From assembly GCA_002496385.1 (NCBI GenBank), contig DAJR01000044.1, positions 10,610 through 25,475 on the forward strand: DNA of 14,866 nt. The letters run 5' to 3'. Position 1 is the first letter of the stretch. Every line of letters starts with the position of its first letter. This document shows, piece after piece, positions 5,786 through 14,035 of the stretch. This stretch comes from Methanomassiliicoccales archaeon UBA147 (GTDB taxonomy: Archaea; Thermoplasmatota; Thermoplasmata; SG8-5). The notes under the pieces were generated by a model. That model saw only the letters and a program-made list of their open reading frames with translations. It searched no databases and was not told the DNA's origin. The translations under genes and the position numbers were made by a program.

Positions 5786-8700
5786 TTACTTCGGTGAGCT
5801 AAAACGCTCCATTTCCCTGCGGCTTCTCTCCGCCCAGAGCTTCATTCCCATCCTGTCGAATTCGGATACCGCGGCTTCCATGTGCCTGTTGGCACCGGCC
5901 ATATCATTCTTTGCCCTGCAAAGCAGAGCCTGCTCATAAAGCAGCCTCGCCATTTCCTTTCTGTCGCCTATCTCTTTCAGGACATTCTCCGCAAGTTCGA
6001 ACTCCGACCCGGCCTCATCGTGGCGCCCCATCTCCCTGAGGGACATTCCCAGAATCCTGTGGCTCATCACCTCTTCCGACCTGGCGCCCAATTCTATGGA
6101 TAATTTCAACGCTATTTGGGCATTGGACAGCGCACTCTCGATATCGGATTTGAAAAGAGATACCTCTGCCATTCCGCATAGGTTGTGTATGGAAACGCGC
6201 CTGTCGCCTATCCCCTGGCAAATTTCCTGGCTATGTTTAAAATGCTCCGTCGCACCTTCCAGATTGCCAAGGTCCGCTTGCAGTTCGGCCAGGCTCCCCA
6301 GTGCCAAGGCCATTCCCGCCCGGTCGCCCATTCGCTCCCGCATTCCAAAGCTGAGTTTCTGATTCTCAAGGGCAAGTTCAAGGTCGCCATTGTCCCGGTG
6401 GAGCAGACTGATATTGCCAAGCACGGTCGCGATTCCCCGTTGGTCCCCCATCAATTCGAATAATCTCAGACTTCTCTCCTGAAATTCAAGCGAGCGCTGC
6501 AGTTCGCCCTTCTCCCAGTAGAGAAGGCCCAGATTGGCCAAGTTTGCCCCGGTGCCGGATCTGTTGCCTATCTTCTCGGATATCCCGAGACTGCGCCCGT
6601 AGCATTCAAGGGCCCTGTCAAGCTCGCCCCGATTCCAGTGCACTATGCCCATATTGCCCAACGCGGAAGCGATTCCGACATCGTCCCGCATCTCCTCCAT
6701 CATTGTCAGGCTTTTCCCGAAATAGAGCATGGCCTGTTCGTAATCGCCGTTGTTCCAGTAAATGGTACCTATTATCCTGTAAGCATCCCCTATCCCTTTA
6801 AAATCGCCGAATCTCTCGAATATGGATAGTGAATCATTGATGACCTCCAGAGCCTTTTCATTCTCGCCCTTTCTCTGATGTACGCAACCCCGGGTGAAAA
6901 GTATCTTTGCATGTTCCCCGGTCTCTTCGCCAACACGGGAATCGGCACTGTCGAGGGTGTTCAGAGCCTTGTTGAACTCGCCCCTGTTCATGTGGATCTC
7001 CCCTATCTTTCTCAATGTTCTGGACCTGGCTTCCGTGGTCCGGGCGGATTTCATTGCTTCATCGAAGGACTCGAGGGAACTATCATAATTGCCCACAAGA
7101 GCCAAAAGGTCGCCGAGTGTCTCCAGGAGAGTGAATCGCTCTCCCTCTGCAATGTAGCTGAGCGCATCCGTGTAGGCATTTATCGCCTCCTGGTTGGAAT
7201 AGCGCTCCCTGGCCATGTCGCCAGCCCTGAGAAGGTATTTCCCAGCCCTGGGGTCCCTTGCCCTATGATAATGATGGGCCAATTCGTTCACCGGTTGGGG
7301 CGTGGAACCTGAAAGGGCATCGGCCACCATCCTGTGATATTCCCCCCTGAGTTCCTCCATTATACCCTGATAAAGTATCTCTCTGATATTGGTGTGGTCG
7401 AACCTGCAGAGCTTTCCCGATGAGTGTATCAGCTTGTGAGCACTCTCTATATAAGCGACGGTTCTCAGAAGCGCGACCTTGTCCATGCCGGTCATATGCA
7501 ATAAAATCTCAAGAGTGAATTCATCTCCCATCACGGACGCGCATTCCAGTACTCCCCGCTCGTCCCGGTTGAGCCTGTCCAACCGCCTTTTCACGACATC
7601 GAACACCTTGGTCGGGAGTTCCAACCCGTCAAGTTCCTTCATTATCTCCCATCTTCCGGACCCGGACCTGGCTATGACTCCCTCGTCGGCCAGCAATTTT
7701 AAGACCTCCATCACAAAGAGCGGGGTGCCCCCGGTCTCGGTGTGGACCAGAGCCAGGAACTCTCTGTCAAGGGTCAAATCATGCAATGCTGAGCATATCA
7801 TCCTTCCGGTGCATTCCGCATCCAACCTGTCGAGTTTCATCTCCTCGAACAGGCCCTCCCTGCCCATGTCTTGCATGGCTCTTTCAAGGGGGTGTGCCTT
7901 CCCATGTTCGGGACTGGTGACATCTTCTGGCCGGTATGCGCATATCATGATGATGTTGTTCGCCCTGATGTTCCTGGAAAGAAAATGCAGGAGTTTCAAG
8001 GTGGTGGGGTCGGCCCATTGAAGGTCATCCAAAAATATCATCAACGGAGCCTCGGACGAGGCCCTCTGCAGCCCCAGGAGCACGTTGTCGAAGAGATTCT
8101 CCTGTTTCAGTTTCGGGTCGGCCACCAGAAATTGGCCAGTGTATTTCCCGCTCCCGACCAGTCTCGACACGAACTGCTCGATGCCCGAGGTCCCATCCGT
8201 GTCTCCGCTCCAGTTCTCAAGCATATCCCTGTGGGTCGCCCATATTTCTTTCAGCACGTCCCTCATGTCTGTTACCAGCTGTTCGTTGAACCCGCCCTTT
8301 GTAATACATGCAAGATGCAATCCCTGCTCTTCCTCGATAATTATCTTGAATTCGCCGTAACCTAGCGTGTTCAGACCGCCTGTTCTCTCGGTGCCGTCCA
8401 TCAATCGCATGGAGTCCTTGACGAAATCCCCAACCGCCTTGAGCATCGAGGAGAATATGTCCATGTCAAGCCCCATCTCATTGTTCTCTGACCCTGCTAT
8501 CAGAATGCCAGAATTGTCGAAAAGGTAGGATGATATCAGCAATGGGGGCGGGTCCCCGGAGGCCAGATGCAGCAATCCCGCATTCTTCAATGCGTTCCTT
8601 ATGGGCATCAGCGGCTCAAGGCTTTCAGCCAGGCACCGACCTTCTATTACCCTGAAGCCATGGGCATCGACTTTCCTTATGAGCTCGGACACCAACCTGG

Positions 8701-8839
8701 TCTTGCCCACCCCTGCCTCGCCCGATATGAATATCGTGGAACCCTTGCCAATCAGGGCTGCTTCCATCACACTCCCGAGACTTACCATTTCGGCGTCTCT
8801 GCCTATCAATTCCGGTTGCGCCAACAGGGACTCTTCCAT
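5786..8839 (-). CDS. AAA ATPase/TPR signalling protein with an inserted roadblock/longin-like domain
   Basis: This is a 1017-residue cytoplasmic protein of the AAA_16/TPR (MalT- and adenylate-cyclase-associated) type. It begins with LIGRDAEM (11-18) and Walker A GEAGVGKT (40-47). Walker B LMIFLDDLQWAD comes only at 266-277, followed by ICAYRPED (299-306), typical of this ATPase group. Between them, about 100-212, sits an extra domain with the order strand-strand-helix-three strands-helix (SGILIAGSEN; FSSMLKAVGDFVKDSM; FKIIIEE; LHLACITKGG; MRDVLKEIW), like roadblock or longin folds. A winged-helix-like linker region follows at about 390-520. From about 575 to 1005 there are about 11 TPRs, the middle ones with a strict 40-residue period (LGNMGIVHWNRGELDRAL style). 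No DNA-binding output domain is visible at the C-terminus. The TATA position predicts a leaderless mRNA. It is transcribed alone. The function is probably ATP-driven, protein-mediated signalling. Confidence 0.85.
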   Translation of the reverse strand: MEESLLAQPELIGRDAEMVSLGSVMEAALIGKGSTIFISGEAGVGKTRLVSELIRKVDAHGFRVIEGRCLAESLEPLMPIRNALKNAGLLHLASGDPPPLLISSYLFDNSGILIAGSENNEMGLDMDIFSSMLKAVGDFVKDSMRLMDGTERTGGLNTLGYGEFKIIIEEEQGLHLACITKGGFNEQLVTDMRDVLKEIWATHRDMLENWSGDTDGTSGIEQFVSRLVGSGKYTGQFLVADPKLKQENLFDNVLLGLQRASSEAPLMIFLDDLQWADPTTLKLLHFLSRNIRANNIIMICAYRPEDVTSPEHGKAHPLERAMQDMGREGLFEEMKLDRLDAECTGRMICSALHDLTLDREFLALVHTETGGTPLFVMEVLKLLADEGVIARSGSGRWEIMKELDGLELPTKVFDVVKRRLDRLNRDERGVLECASVMGDEFTLEILLHMTGMDKVALLRTVAYIESAHKLIHSSGKLCRFDHTNIREILYQGIMEELRGEYHRMVADALSGSTPQPVNELAHHYHRARDPRAGKYLLRAGDMARERYSNQEAINAYTDALSYIAEGERFTLLETLGDLLALVGNYDSSLESFDEAMKSARTTEARSRTLRKIGEIHMNRGEFNKALNTLDSADSRVGEETGEHAKILFTRGCVHQRKGENEKALEVINDSLSIFERFGDFKGIGDAYRIIGTIYWNNGDYEQAMLYFGKSLTMMEEMRDDVGIASALGNMGIVHWNRGELDRALECYGRSLGISEKIGNRSGTGANLANLGLLYWEKGELQRSLEFQERSLRLFELMGDQRGIATVLGNISLLHRDNGDLELALENQKLSFGMRERMGDRAGMALALGSLAELQADLGNLEGATEHFKHSQEICQGIGDRRVSIHNLCGMAEVSLFKSDIESALSNAQIALKLSIELGARSEEVMSHRILGMSLREMGRHDEAGSEFELAENVLKEIGDRKEMARLLYEQALLCRAKNDMAGANRHMEAAVSEFDRMGMKLWAERSRREMERFSSPK

Positions 8840-8860
8840 GAGACAAGATAGGGGATTCCG

Positions 8861-8868
8861 ATAAAAAA
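8861..8868 (-). promoter_or_regulatory. TATA-like box of the AAA/TPR gene (predicts a leaderless mRNA)
   Basis: The minus strand reads CTTTTTTATCGG, with the box TTTTTTAT centred about 25 nt from the ATG at 8839. The transcript would start at or next to the start codon. No convincing ribosome-binding site lies before the ATG, consistent with leaderless translation. Confidence 0.5.
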
Positions 8869-8902
8869 GGGTTGCGCCGATTCCAATTTAGTCTCGGTTC
8901 AA

Positions 8903-8933
8903 GTAAACTACCAGCCCCTAAACAGGCGAGGCA
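8903..8933. repeat. 31-bp dispersed repeat, copy A
   Basis: Identical over 31 bp to 14729-14759 (begins GTAAACTACCAGCCCC). It lies in the 190-bp gap between nnr and the AAA/TPR gene, just upstream of the latter's TATA box. Here CCAGCC (8911-8916) can pair with GGCTGG (8944-8949), but the larger structure seen at copy B is not preserved. The rest of this gap (8940-9029) holds no gene that I can recognise. Confidence 0.85.
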
Positions 8934-9029
8934 TGGTGGCGTTGGCTGGAACTGAAGATGGGGATGGTTGTTCGGTGTTGATGAGGTTTAATTTTCGGTT
9001 TGGGACAAAAAGTGTGTCGATATCCAGGC

Positions 9030-10454
9030 TCAAGTCCGCCTCAGGCACCGTTCCAGAACCCCGGGCATGCAGGCTATGACATCGGTCGCTGTCATGGATT
9101 GGCCCACCCTGCCGAAAGCCATGTCGCCCGCCGCGCCGTTCAGGTACGCGCCCATCCTTGCGGCATCGAACGGGGATACACCCTTGGCCATGAGCCCGGC
9201 CACTACTCCGGCAAGCACATCCCCGGTGCCGCCCACCGTCATCTTCGGGTTCCCGGTGCGGTTCAGCTTGTGGCGCCCGCCGTCGGAGATTATGTCCACC
9301 GGCTGTTTCAGGAGGACGGTGGCATGATACTTTTTTGCAACAGCGTCCACGGCCTCCGGTGTGAGCTGTTTGGAGCCTCCGAGCCTGGTGAATTCCCTGG
9401 CATGGGGTGTGAGCGCCGCCGGGACCGTGAAAGCCGGCATCTTCTCCCCTGACATCGCAAAAAGGCCGTCGGCATCCACCACGACCGGTATCTTCAAGCC
9501 CGTGAGGAACTCGCGGACAGCCTGGACAGTGCCCTCCTCGCGTCCCAGGCCGGGGCCGATCAGCACAGTTTCGCTTTCCTTGCACAGCTCCTGAAGCATT
9601 TTCATGTGGCCTGGCGCAAGCGCCTTTCCCTCGAGCGCCCTGACTATGAAGTTGGGACTGTAGGATGCGATCACGGATGCGCAGGACTCGGGGGTGGCTA
9701 TCGTGACCAGATCAACGCCGATAGCCTGCGATGCGAACGCAGCAAGGGCCGGAGCGCCGGTGTAGGCGCCGCCCCCGATTATCAGAAGCCGGCCGTTCTG
9801 GCCCTTGTGGGAATCCTTCGCTGGAAAGGGGTAATGGACGAACTCGCCGGGGCCGGTGTATTCCGCGGCTTGGGGGGGAATGCCGATGTCCGCTATCAAA
9901 ACCTTTCCGCAGTTCTCCGAATTCATTCCTTCCTTGGAATCATGGAACGTCACGGTCATGGCAGGAACAATCGCTTGCCCGGTCCCGAATCCGCTGGGGA
10001 CATCGACCGAGATGACGCGGGCTTTCGAATGTCCGATGCTTTCTATCCATGAAGCATATGGTTCCCGGGGCTCGGACCTGAGGCCAATCCCTATCATGGC
10101 ATCGACTATTACACTGAATTCGGTGACAATCGCCGGCGTGGGCTCCTGTATCACTTTGACGGAATCTGGCAGCTTCCCCATGTTCTCCCGGAGGAGCGCG
10201 CTTCCCGAGTTTTCCAGGGGAACGACCAATGCCAGGGACACATCCCTCTGCGCCTCCGCCAGATATCTCGCGGCGACCGCGCCGTCCCCGCCGTTGTTGC
10301 CGCCACCGCATACCACCAGTATCTTGCCCGACGGGAACCCGGACTGCACCGCCTCCGCCACCGCCCTCCCGGCATTTTCCATCAGTTGGCCTGCGGGTAT
10401 TCCGAGTGCTTCCGAGTTGATATCGAGCACTTTCGATTCCAGGGGATGCATCAT
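9030..10454 (-). CDS. nnr: Bifunctional NAD(P)HX epimerase/ADP-dependent dehydratase
   Basis: This enzyme repairs hydrated NADH and NADPH: the N-terminal half epimerises the R and S forms, and the C-terminal half dehydrates S-NAD(P)HX using ADP. The 474-residue protein matches the usual bifunctional length. The epimerase part (1 to about 210) has QLMENAGRAVAEAV, the loop GGGNNGGDG (50-58) and ISVDVPSG. The dehydratase part (about 215-474) has KGQNGRLLIIGGGAYTGAPALAA, GPGLGR, VVDADGLFA, LTPHAREFTRL and the catalytic NPKMTVGGTGDVLAG (GGTGD from 408, with the aspartate at 412). The ATG overlaps the stop of the 862-residue KaiC-like gene (ATGA), so it is translationally coupled as the last gene of that operon. 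A second ATG directly follows and could equally start the protein. Confidence 0.95.
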   Translation of the reverse strand: MMHPLESKVLDINSEALGIPAGQLMENAGRAVAEAVQSGFPSGKILVVCGGGNNGGDGAVAARYLAEAQRDVSLALVVPLENSGSALLRENMGKLPDSVKVIQEPTPAIVTEFSVIVDAMIGIGLRSEPREPYASWIESIGHSKARVISVDVPSGFGTGQAIVPAMTVTFHDSKEGMNSENCGKVLIADIGIPPQAAEYTGPGEFVHYPFPAKDSHKGQNGRLLIIGGGAYTGAPALAAFASQAIGVDLVTIATPESCASVIASYSPNFIVRALEGKALAPGHMKMLQELCKESETVLIGPGLGREEGTVQAVREFLTGLKIPVVVDADGLFAMSGEKMPAFTVPAALTPHAREFTRLGGSKQLTPEAVDAVAKKYHATVLLKQPVDIISDGGRHKLNRTGNPKMTVGGTGDVLAGVVAGLMAKGVSPFDAARMGAYLNGAAGDMAFGRVGQSMTATDVIACMPGVLERCLRRT

Positions 10455-13039
10455 TTTCCTTCCTCCAGGTAGAGCGTGAGTATCTTCTCATACAGCTTGA
10501 AGTCATCGCTTCTCGCAAAGCTCTGTATGACATCCTCCGGAAGGCTCTCAAGCATCCCGTCCATGGTCTGGAGCAGGCGCGCCATTTCCTCCCGGTGCTT
10601 CGGGTCCAGGATGAATCGGTTATCCTCCATCATCTCGGACTGCTTCTTCAGTTTGTCCTCCACCAGGCTGAGGGTCACAAGCATTTCTGCGTGGCGTCTG
10701 TCGTATTCCGATTCCTTCACGGCAAGCTCTTTCAGGCGCGTCTCCAGCACGCCTTTCGCCTTCAGCGCCTCGTCAAGTTCCTTCTCGAGGTTCTTCAGGC
10801 GGGCAGTGAGACCGTGGGCGGCTATTGTTTCGGCGATCTCCGCGTCAGGCAGATTCCTGGCAATGTCCACGTTCAGGCGGTCCCTCATCTTGGTCAGAAG
10901 GCGGTATTCCTGCTGGAAATGGCTGCCACGGATGCTGATTATGCCGAGTTCCATCCCTCCGCCGCTGCTCCTGATGTCGATTATTCCGTCGAAAAGTTCC
11001 TCCATGGCCGCATTCGTCATCGGGTCGTGCGCATCCCTTTCCATCAGGGTGAATGAAGTGAAACCGCGGTTCGCAAGCTTGGCGTTCATTGACTGGGCGA
11101 ATGAATATACTGTCCTTATATCGAACAGCCGCAGCGCGGGCGAGAGTACCTCAAGGACAGCCAGCGAGCTCATCTGTTCGCTTATCTTCCTGAGGGACAG
11201 GTCGATGCCGACACCCAGATGCGTGAGGTCCTTCGAGGTCCGGATGATGCCCTCGTCGATCTCCATGCCCAGCACCTTCGAGCTCTTCTGGCCGTACCAG
11301 TCCACTATCTGAAGCATCCCGCGGTCGATGAGGCCTTTTCTGCTTAGGTTGTTCTCCGACATCCATTCCCCAATGGCGTCAGAGTCCACCGAGGACAGTG
11401 CCAGCAGCATCGCGTGTCCCTCCTTCTGCGCCTCCATGACCACAGGCTTCACATAATCGGCGGGCATCATCGAGCTGGGCATCCAGACAAGGAATGAGCT
11501 TCCCAGCGGCAGGCCGTCGGCAGAGATGGATTCAATCCCGGGGAGGCCCATCGGTGCCTTCTCCTCGTCATGGTCGAAATGTATGATGTCCGGCCCTTTT
11601 CCGGTTTCCGGATTGGCTATCTCCAGGCCCCTGCCCGATACTGACATAGATACCCTGGCAGCGCTGAAAGCCCCTCCGGAATAAGCAGTCACCCTGACCG
11701 TGGACCTCACCTTCCCATGCTCCACAGCCCTTTCGATGCAAACCGTCCCGTCGAAGATATCCTCCAGGATGCCCAGCTGGTCGGAGGGGTGCATGCTCTG
11801 GTTGATGAGTATGAGCCCGGTGCAGCCGGCGTTCTTCAGCTTGGCTCTCAGCGAGTTGAGGAAATCGTGCACCCTGTCGAATCCCTCTATAACACAGGTC
11901 GGGGAGACAATGTCCATCATGAGGCGTATCTGGGTGTGGGCCTTGGCTTTGCGCAGCGCCATGTCTATGCCGACCGCCAGGTTTGTCAGGTCGTTGGACA
12001 CTTTGATGATATTATCGTCAGCGTCTATGCTGGTGATGCGCTCGGTGTGCCTTGAATGCCAATCGACGAAGATGAGCCGGTCCTTGACGCTGTCCGAGGC
12101 CATGTCTCCGGAAAGTGCCTCCAACTTCTTTTTCAGGCACTGGAACGAGCATGCCGAGCTCACGACGATTACGCAACCGTCCCTCTCGAGCCCCTCCCTG
12201 AGGAACAGGCCGGCCAATGTCTCCTTCTCGACACCGCTGGGGCCTTCCAACAAAATGGTCTCGTCCCTGCCGATGCCGTTCCTGAGGAGCGCGTCAATCG
12301 GTTCGCAGCCGAATTTCGTGGTCCGGGACAGTGCCCCGCCGAAGAGCCTCTCCAGCAGGCCAAGCTCATCAGGTATGCGGCCGAATCCGGACAGCTCGGC
12401 CTCAAGCATGGACAGCGGCAGCCCGGATCTCTCCACCACAACGGCAAGTTGCCCGATGGCGTCCACAGTCTTGACGCCTTCGGAGAATTCAAGGCTGGCA
12501 AGATCGTCCGAGACCTTTTTTATACATGGGCATTTCTTCAGCTCGGGTAATATGGAGGCCGTGGTGCCGGCCTCCTCGGCCGCTTTCAGGAACAGATGGA
12601 TGAATATTGCCTTCGCCTTTTCCAATTCATCGAGGTCCTCGATGTTCGCCTCGGGGCTTGCCACACCTATCCGGAAAAGCTCGGGAAACGCCATGGCGAC
12701 GGATGCCCATTCGGGTTCTCCGACCCGCTGCGTGAACCGCGCGACAGAACCGCCGATACGTTTCTCTGAATCCGCAGAGCCAACGAAAATCTCCAGGAAC
12801 TCCTTGATCGTGAAGACGAGAAGAGACAGCGCGAGAGCGGCCTCCGAACTATCTGGCACCTTTGAACGGTCCAGGCGGAGGTCATCTGAAATCTCCAATT
12901 TGGCAAGGACCGGGTTCTCCCGCTTGAAACGGGAGACGACATTGATGACGTTGATCTCCAGGAACAGTTCCCTGTTGTCCTGAAGGACAGTTTCCAGGAG
13001 GGCCGCAAGTGGGCCCACGTTAGACGCACCCGCCATCAT
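10451..13039 (-). CDS. Tandem KaiC-like probable pseudo-ATPase with coiled-coil tail
   Basis: This 862-residue soluble protein has four parts. (1) A helical region at 1 to about 235, unrecognised. (2) A RecA/KaiC-like domain at about 236-475, whose P-loop reads GPSGVEKET (266-274): the lysine remains, but the glycine before it and the Ser/Thr after it are both Glu. (3) A second such domain at about 500-715 with no P-loop at all (VWMPSSMMPADYV). (4) A coiled coil (about 745-805) and a helical C-terminus. The two RecA domains share the same pattern: VDW (325-327 and 579-581), then D..II..S.DLT.L.VGID..LRK, then a Walker-B-like strand ending in SP. This indicates an internal duplication. It lies 24 bp after the single-domain KaiC-like gene and overlaps nnr. 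It is probably a scaffold or regulator of that competent ATPase; the function is unknown. Confidence 0.75.
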   Translation of the reverse strand: MMAGASNVGPLAALLETVLQDNRELFLEINVINVVSRFKRENPVLAKLEISDDLRLDRSKVPDSSEAALALSLLVFTIKEFLEIFVGSADSEKRIGGSVARFTQRVGEPEWASVAMAFPELFRIGVASPEANIEDLDELEKAKAIFIHLFLKAAEEAGTTASILPELKKCPCIKKVSDDLASLEFSEGVKTVDAIGQLAVVVERSGLPLSMLEAELSGFGRIPDELGLLERLFGGALSRTTKFGCEPIDALLRNGIGRDETILLEGPSGVEKETLAGLFLREGLERDGCVIVVSSACSFQCLKKKLEALSGDMASDSVKDRLIFVDWHSRHTERITSIDADDNIIKVSNDLTNLAVGIDMALRKAKAHTQIRLMMDIVSPTCVIEGFDRVHDFLNSLRAKLKNAGCTGLILINQSMHPSDQLGILEDIFDGTVCIERAVEHGKVRSTVRVTAYSGGAFSAARVSMSVSGRGLEIANPETGKGPDIIHFDHDEEKAPMGLPGIESISADGLPLGSSFLVWMPSSMMPADYVKPVVMEAQKEGHAMLLALSSVDSDAIGEWMSENNLSRKGLIDRGMLQIVDWYGQKSSKVLGMEIDEGIIRTSKDLTHLGVGIDLSLRKISEQMSSLAVLEVLSPALRLFDIRTVYSFAQSMNAKLANRGFTSFTLMERDAHDPMTNAAMEELFDGIIDIRSSGGGMELGIISIRGSHFQQEYRLLTKMRDRLNVDIARNLPDAEIAETIAAHGLTARLKNLEKELDEALKAKGVLETRLKELAVKESEYDRRHAEMLVTLSLVEDKLKKQSEMMEDNRFILDPKHREEMARLLQTMDGMLESLPEDVIQSFARSDDFKLYEKILTLYLEEGK

Positions 13040-13063
13040 GTCCCCCGCCGGTCACCCTGTGGT

Positions 13064-13789
13064 TCAGAAAACCTTGGATTCGGCCGACACGTTGATTCCG
13101 CCGGTGGTGATGAGCATCGGATGTTTCATGGTATCGTGCTTGGTGAACCTCATCTTCCTGACGGTCACGGTCCTTCTCAGCTCGCCCTTCATGTCCTCCA
13201 GGCCGAAGACGATGAACGAATCAGCGATGAATTGCTCTATGCCGTACCTGGTCAGCTGCCCCCCCTCGATGGATTCGGTTATCAGCAGCGATGTGATGTC
13301 CCTCTCCTTCAGGAAGCCGGCGAACTTGAACAGCTCCCTTCTGAGCAGGCCCGGGGAGTCCTCATAGTAGAGGCCGACCGCGGTGATGGAGTCAAGGGCG
13401 AATCTTTTAGCGCCGGTGAAGTCCATGAGGTTCTTTAGCAATTCTATCAGGGCTCCGAAGCCGATGACGCCCTCCTCCTCGGAGGCGTTGACCCTGCGCC
13501 TCACCTCGCCAAGGTCGAGCAGGATGAATTTGCCATCCTCCTCGTATTTGGTAATGTCCATGCCATATGCGCTCATCGCCCGCAGGATGTTCTCCCTGGG
13601 CTCTTCGAGGGTCAGGTAGATTCCGGTCTCGTCCTTGTCCTTCACGCCGTTGTATATGTAATGAAGGGCCATCAGGCTCTTCGCGCTTCCGGCAGGCCCG
13701 CTGACCAGGTTCACGGTGTTCTCGGCAAAGCCGCCGCTCATCAACTCATCCAGCCCCGGAATTCCTGTTGGTACTCTGCTCTTTATCAT
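13064..13789 (-). CDS. Single-domain KaiC/RAD55-like ATPase
   Basis: This 241-residue RecA-fold protein opens with RVPTGIPGLDELMSGGF, the usual KaiC entry. Walker A is GPAGSAKS (31-38), with Ala where Gly is typical but Lys-Ser kept. Residues E62/E63 (LEEP) sit where the catalytic glutamates lie. Walker B is FALDS (130-134). Near the end comes RKMRFTKHDTMKHP (211-224), matching the KaiC signature in which Arg and Lys contact the nucleotide of the next subunit in a hexamer. It is probably active as an oligomeric ATPase. It shares ATGA with the preceding small gene (4-nt overlap, GGTGG upstream), so their products are probably made in step. No kaiA or kaiB is present. Confidence 0.9.
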   Translation of the reverse strand: MIKSRVPTGIPGLDELMSGGFAENTVNLVSGPAGSAKSLMALHYIYNGVKDKDETGIYLTLEEPRENILRAMSAYGMDITKYEEDGKFILLDLGEVRRRVNASEEEGVIGFGALIELLKNLMDFTGAKRFALDSITAVGLYYEDSPGLLRRELFKFAGFLKERDITSLLITESIEGGQLTRYGIEQFIADSFIVFGLEDMKGELRRTVTVRKMRFTKHDTMKHPMLITTGGINVSAESKVF

Positions 13790-14034
13790 GTTCTGCCACC
13801 TATCCTGTTATTGCCTAATCTGCGAATCTGGGAGACCACCCCGTCGGTTTCCTCGCCCAGGAAGAACGGTAGTACGTTCCTCAGCCGGTCGGACAGCTTT
13901 CCCAGGTCCCCGTGGTCGAGTTCTTCCAGGTCAATGCCCAGATCCATGCTCTGCTTGGAGAGCACATATTTGCTCATCCGTCCCAGCGAGCTGCTCTCCA
14001 TCACTTTCAACACATTCGTGCCGAGCTCATTCAT
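13786..14034 (-). CDS. Small helical protein, partner candidate of the KaiC-like ATPase
   Basis: This 82-residue protein is unrecognised. It is predicted all-helical, with the pattern LGRMSKYVLSKQSMDLGIDLEELD followed by LGKLSDRLRNVLPFFLG and a C-terminal helix VVSQIRRLG. It has no signal peptide and no membrane segment. It starts 1 nt after the stop of the preceding small gene and overlaps the KaiC-like gene by ATGA, so it is almost certainly expressed. The spacing of hydrophobic and glycine positions resembles the upstream small protein, which suggests distant paralogues that may pair. It could be an adaptor feeding a signal to the ATPase; this is inferred only from the operon. Confidence 0.75.
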   Translation of the reverse strand: MNELGTNVLKVMESSSLGRMSKYVLSKQSMDLGIDLEELDHGDLGKLSDRLRNVLPFFLGEETDGVVSQIRRLGNNRIGGRT

Positions 14035-14035
14035 C

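Noticed and set aside
9940..10551. Minus-strand frame of 203 codons spanning the nnr/KaiC-like junction in another frame
   Set aside because: It is Arg/Gly-rich with no motifs and overlaps two well-supported genes in a different frame.
11700..12983. 427-codon open frame on the plus strand opposite the tandem KaiC-like gene
   Set aside because: It is rich in Ser, Arg and Pro with no domain, and is the antisense shadow of a gene whose own frame shows clear RecA-type motifs and operon spacing.
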